Positions 51,898-64,000 of a stretch of DNA of 64,000 nucleotides are shown here, piece after piece. Numbering within the stretch: the stretch's first letter is position 1; each line of letters opens with the position of its first letter. This DNA comes from Batillaria attramentaria. Taxonomy: Eukaryota > Mollusca > Gastropoda > Batillariidae. Under the pieces are notes generated by a model. It was not told the DNA's origin, made no database searches, and saw nothing but the letters and a program-made list of their open reading frames with translations. The stretch lies in the NCBI GenBank assembly GCA_018292915.2, contig JACVVK020000005.1, positions 3,474,501 to 3,538,500 on the forward strand. The letters run 5' to 3'. Position numbers and translations under genes: made by a program.

Positions 51898-52835
51898 TAT
51901 CATGATTTTACATTATAATGAACGGAGCAATTGTGTGTGTCTCAAGACAATTTTCGAGTAAAATAGTAGAGTAAAATAATGTATTTTAGGACAGACAGGA
52001 CAGACAATAAAGTATTTTTCAATTTGATTTGATTGGAACTGAATTGCTTCAGTGCAGCGGAATCTAGTCTTTAGCTTGAGTTTACTTTTGACAGCTGGAC
52101 TTCCGGTTATCCTCTGGAGGTTTTGAGCGCGGTTAATAATAACGTTGATAAAAAGAAGAAGAAGGGTTCATGTCCACAAAACGCCGGAAAAAGTCGTCAG
52201 TATCGTTAGTAAAATCTTCAGACGGGGTTATGTTGGTTAAATTGTTTCAGTGGCATACAAATAACCGATAGATTTTTCAGTGTTCCCTTTCGTGAGTGTG
52301 TGTCCGAATGACAGCCAGAAAAAAAAATGAAAAGTGGCGAAAACTGGAACGTTCATACAGCGATGTGCTGCTTATTGGCGTTATGTGATCACCATATGAG
52401 ACCCTTTCCAAAATCAGACTAATGGGCGATTTTCAAAGTGCTTATGGCACCAGCTGTGCAAGCCATTCCAGCGAAGTCGCCTCGTGGGCCATTATTATTT
52501 TACTGTACCGACGTTGACACTCTGATGGTATCAGTCCTGCCGTTGCTTTATGGGCGCGCTGTAATGCAGTCTTCTCAACTTCACAAAATGGACAGCGATG
52601 ATATGTTGATGGTATCAGCTGAGCTGCCTCGTTAAATCAAACCATGCTGCCACGTGGACCCTTGTGCGTACATTGTACGGATCAAACGGATCCACACAAG
52701 CTAGAGGGCGGCAAAGCGGTATGGCACCGTATCTACTGAGCTCTGTTTCCTGAGAGCACTGGGCGAAGCGCGTTCGTCCCCCCCCCCCCCCCCCCCCCCC
52801 AAAAAAAGGAGTCGGGAGGGAGAGGCCCATTTTTT
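51892..52835. other. Spacer upstream of transporter copy 2
   Basis: No coding signal. A poly-C run at 52778-52800 and poly-T near 52829-52853. Confidence 0.4.
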
Positions 52836-52839
52836 TTTT

Positions 52840-53110
52840 TACATTTTTTTTTTTGGCTCCCAGATCGTTCTGAGTTTGTTTGGAATCGTCCGACATCGTA
52901 CAACGTAGGCGAATTAGTCAACCGCTGAGTAGAAGAATTTGAATTTGCACCGTCAGTTTTGCCGAGCCTGTATAAGGCTCGCATTTCGAAGCCTGGCACA
53001 GGCTCACTCACAAGCGAAACTGTTGCAGTACACTGTGAGCGATTATATTGTATTTTCAGGAGAACTGCTATGTACTAGAGACGGGCTGTGTCTATGAGGC
53101 GTAGAACACC
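52840..53110 (+). promoter_or_regulatory. 5' flank/5' UTR of transporter copy 2
   Basis: Paralogous to 37107-37548: GTCAACCGCTGAGTAGAAGA, ATTTGAATTTGCA, TCACAAGCGAAACTG and TTATATTGTATTTTCAGGAG. The last piece may be a 3' splice site of a 5' UTR intron. Confidence 0.5.

Positions 53111-64000
<10,890 letters not shown>

Overview
This is eukaryotic, animal-type DNA, most likely from a mollusc and probably a gastropod. That is an inference from the repeat style and gene types; no species marker is visible. Protein-coding exons are short and separated by GT-AG introns. Most of the window is mobile-element debris and simple repeats. I count about 27 long (TG)n/(CA)n arrays in 64 kb.

Only two gene families can be supported. 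(1) A complete six-exon, plus-strand lipocalin of the apolipoprotein D/Lazarillo type lies at 17139-24541. It encodes 227 residues with a signal peptide, a GxW motif, a TDY motif, two N-glycosylation sites and a hydrophobic C-terminus that suggests a GPI anchor. (2) A tandem pair of ten-exon, plus-strand genes lies at 37549-46781 and 53111 to beyond 64000. Both encode a 12-TM major facilitator transporter resembling the oxalate:formate antiporter / monocarboxylate (OFA) branch. Exon lengths are identical in the two copies except exon 6. There the upstream copy is one base shorter, which shifts the frame and brings in a stop at the start of exon 8. The downstream copy is open to the window edge.

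Layout: 1-17.1 kb is intergenic. It holds a 3' LINE fragment split by a pogo-like TIR element (1.3-3.8 kb), SINE fragments, a foldback-like cluster (4.9-6.5 kb), minisatellites, and a complex stretch with nuclear-receptor-like sites (10.3-11.1 kb). 17.1-24.5 kb is the lipocalin gene, with large repeat-filled introns. 24.5-37.1 kb is repeats again: a LINE 3' end at 27.8-28.4 kb, an orphan copy of the transporter 5' flank at 29.47-29.75 kb, a CpG-rich foldback element at 30.76-31.80 kb, a tRNA-like SINE, and a 1.2 kb element with a terminal hairpin. 37.5-64 kb is the transporter pair, separated by a second copy of the hairpin element, a 40-bp minisatellite and a decayed LINE.

Local names used below: SINE-A (tRNA-like head, tail around GGACGTTAAACTCCCAAACA), SINE-B (tRNA-like head, ATT tail), SINE-C and SINE-D (other tRNA-like heads), element E (starts near a 28-bp AAGTTGTTTCTC palindrome and carries an internal TG array), and element R (about 1.2 kb, starts near TTATCATCC, ends with a large hairpin). 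Comparing paralogous introns of the two transporter genes gives filled and empty sites for E and R, and so a relative order of insertions after the duplication.
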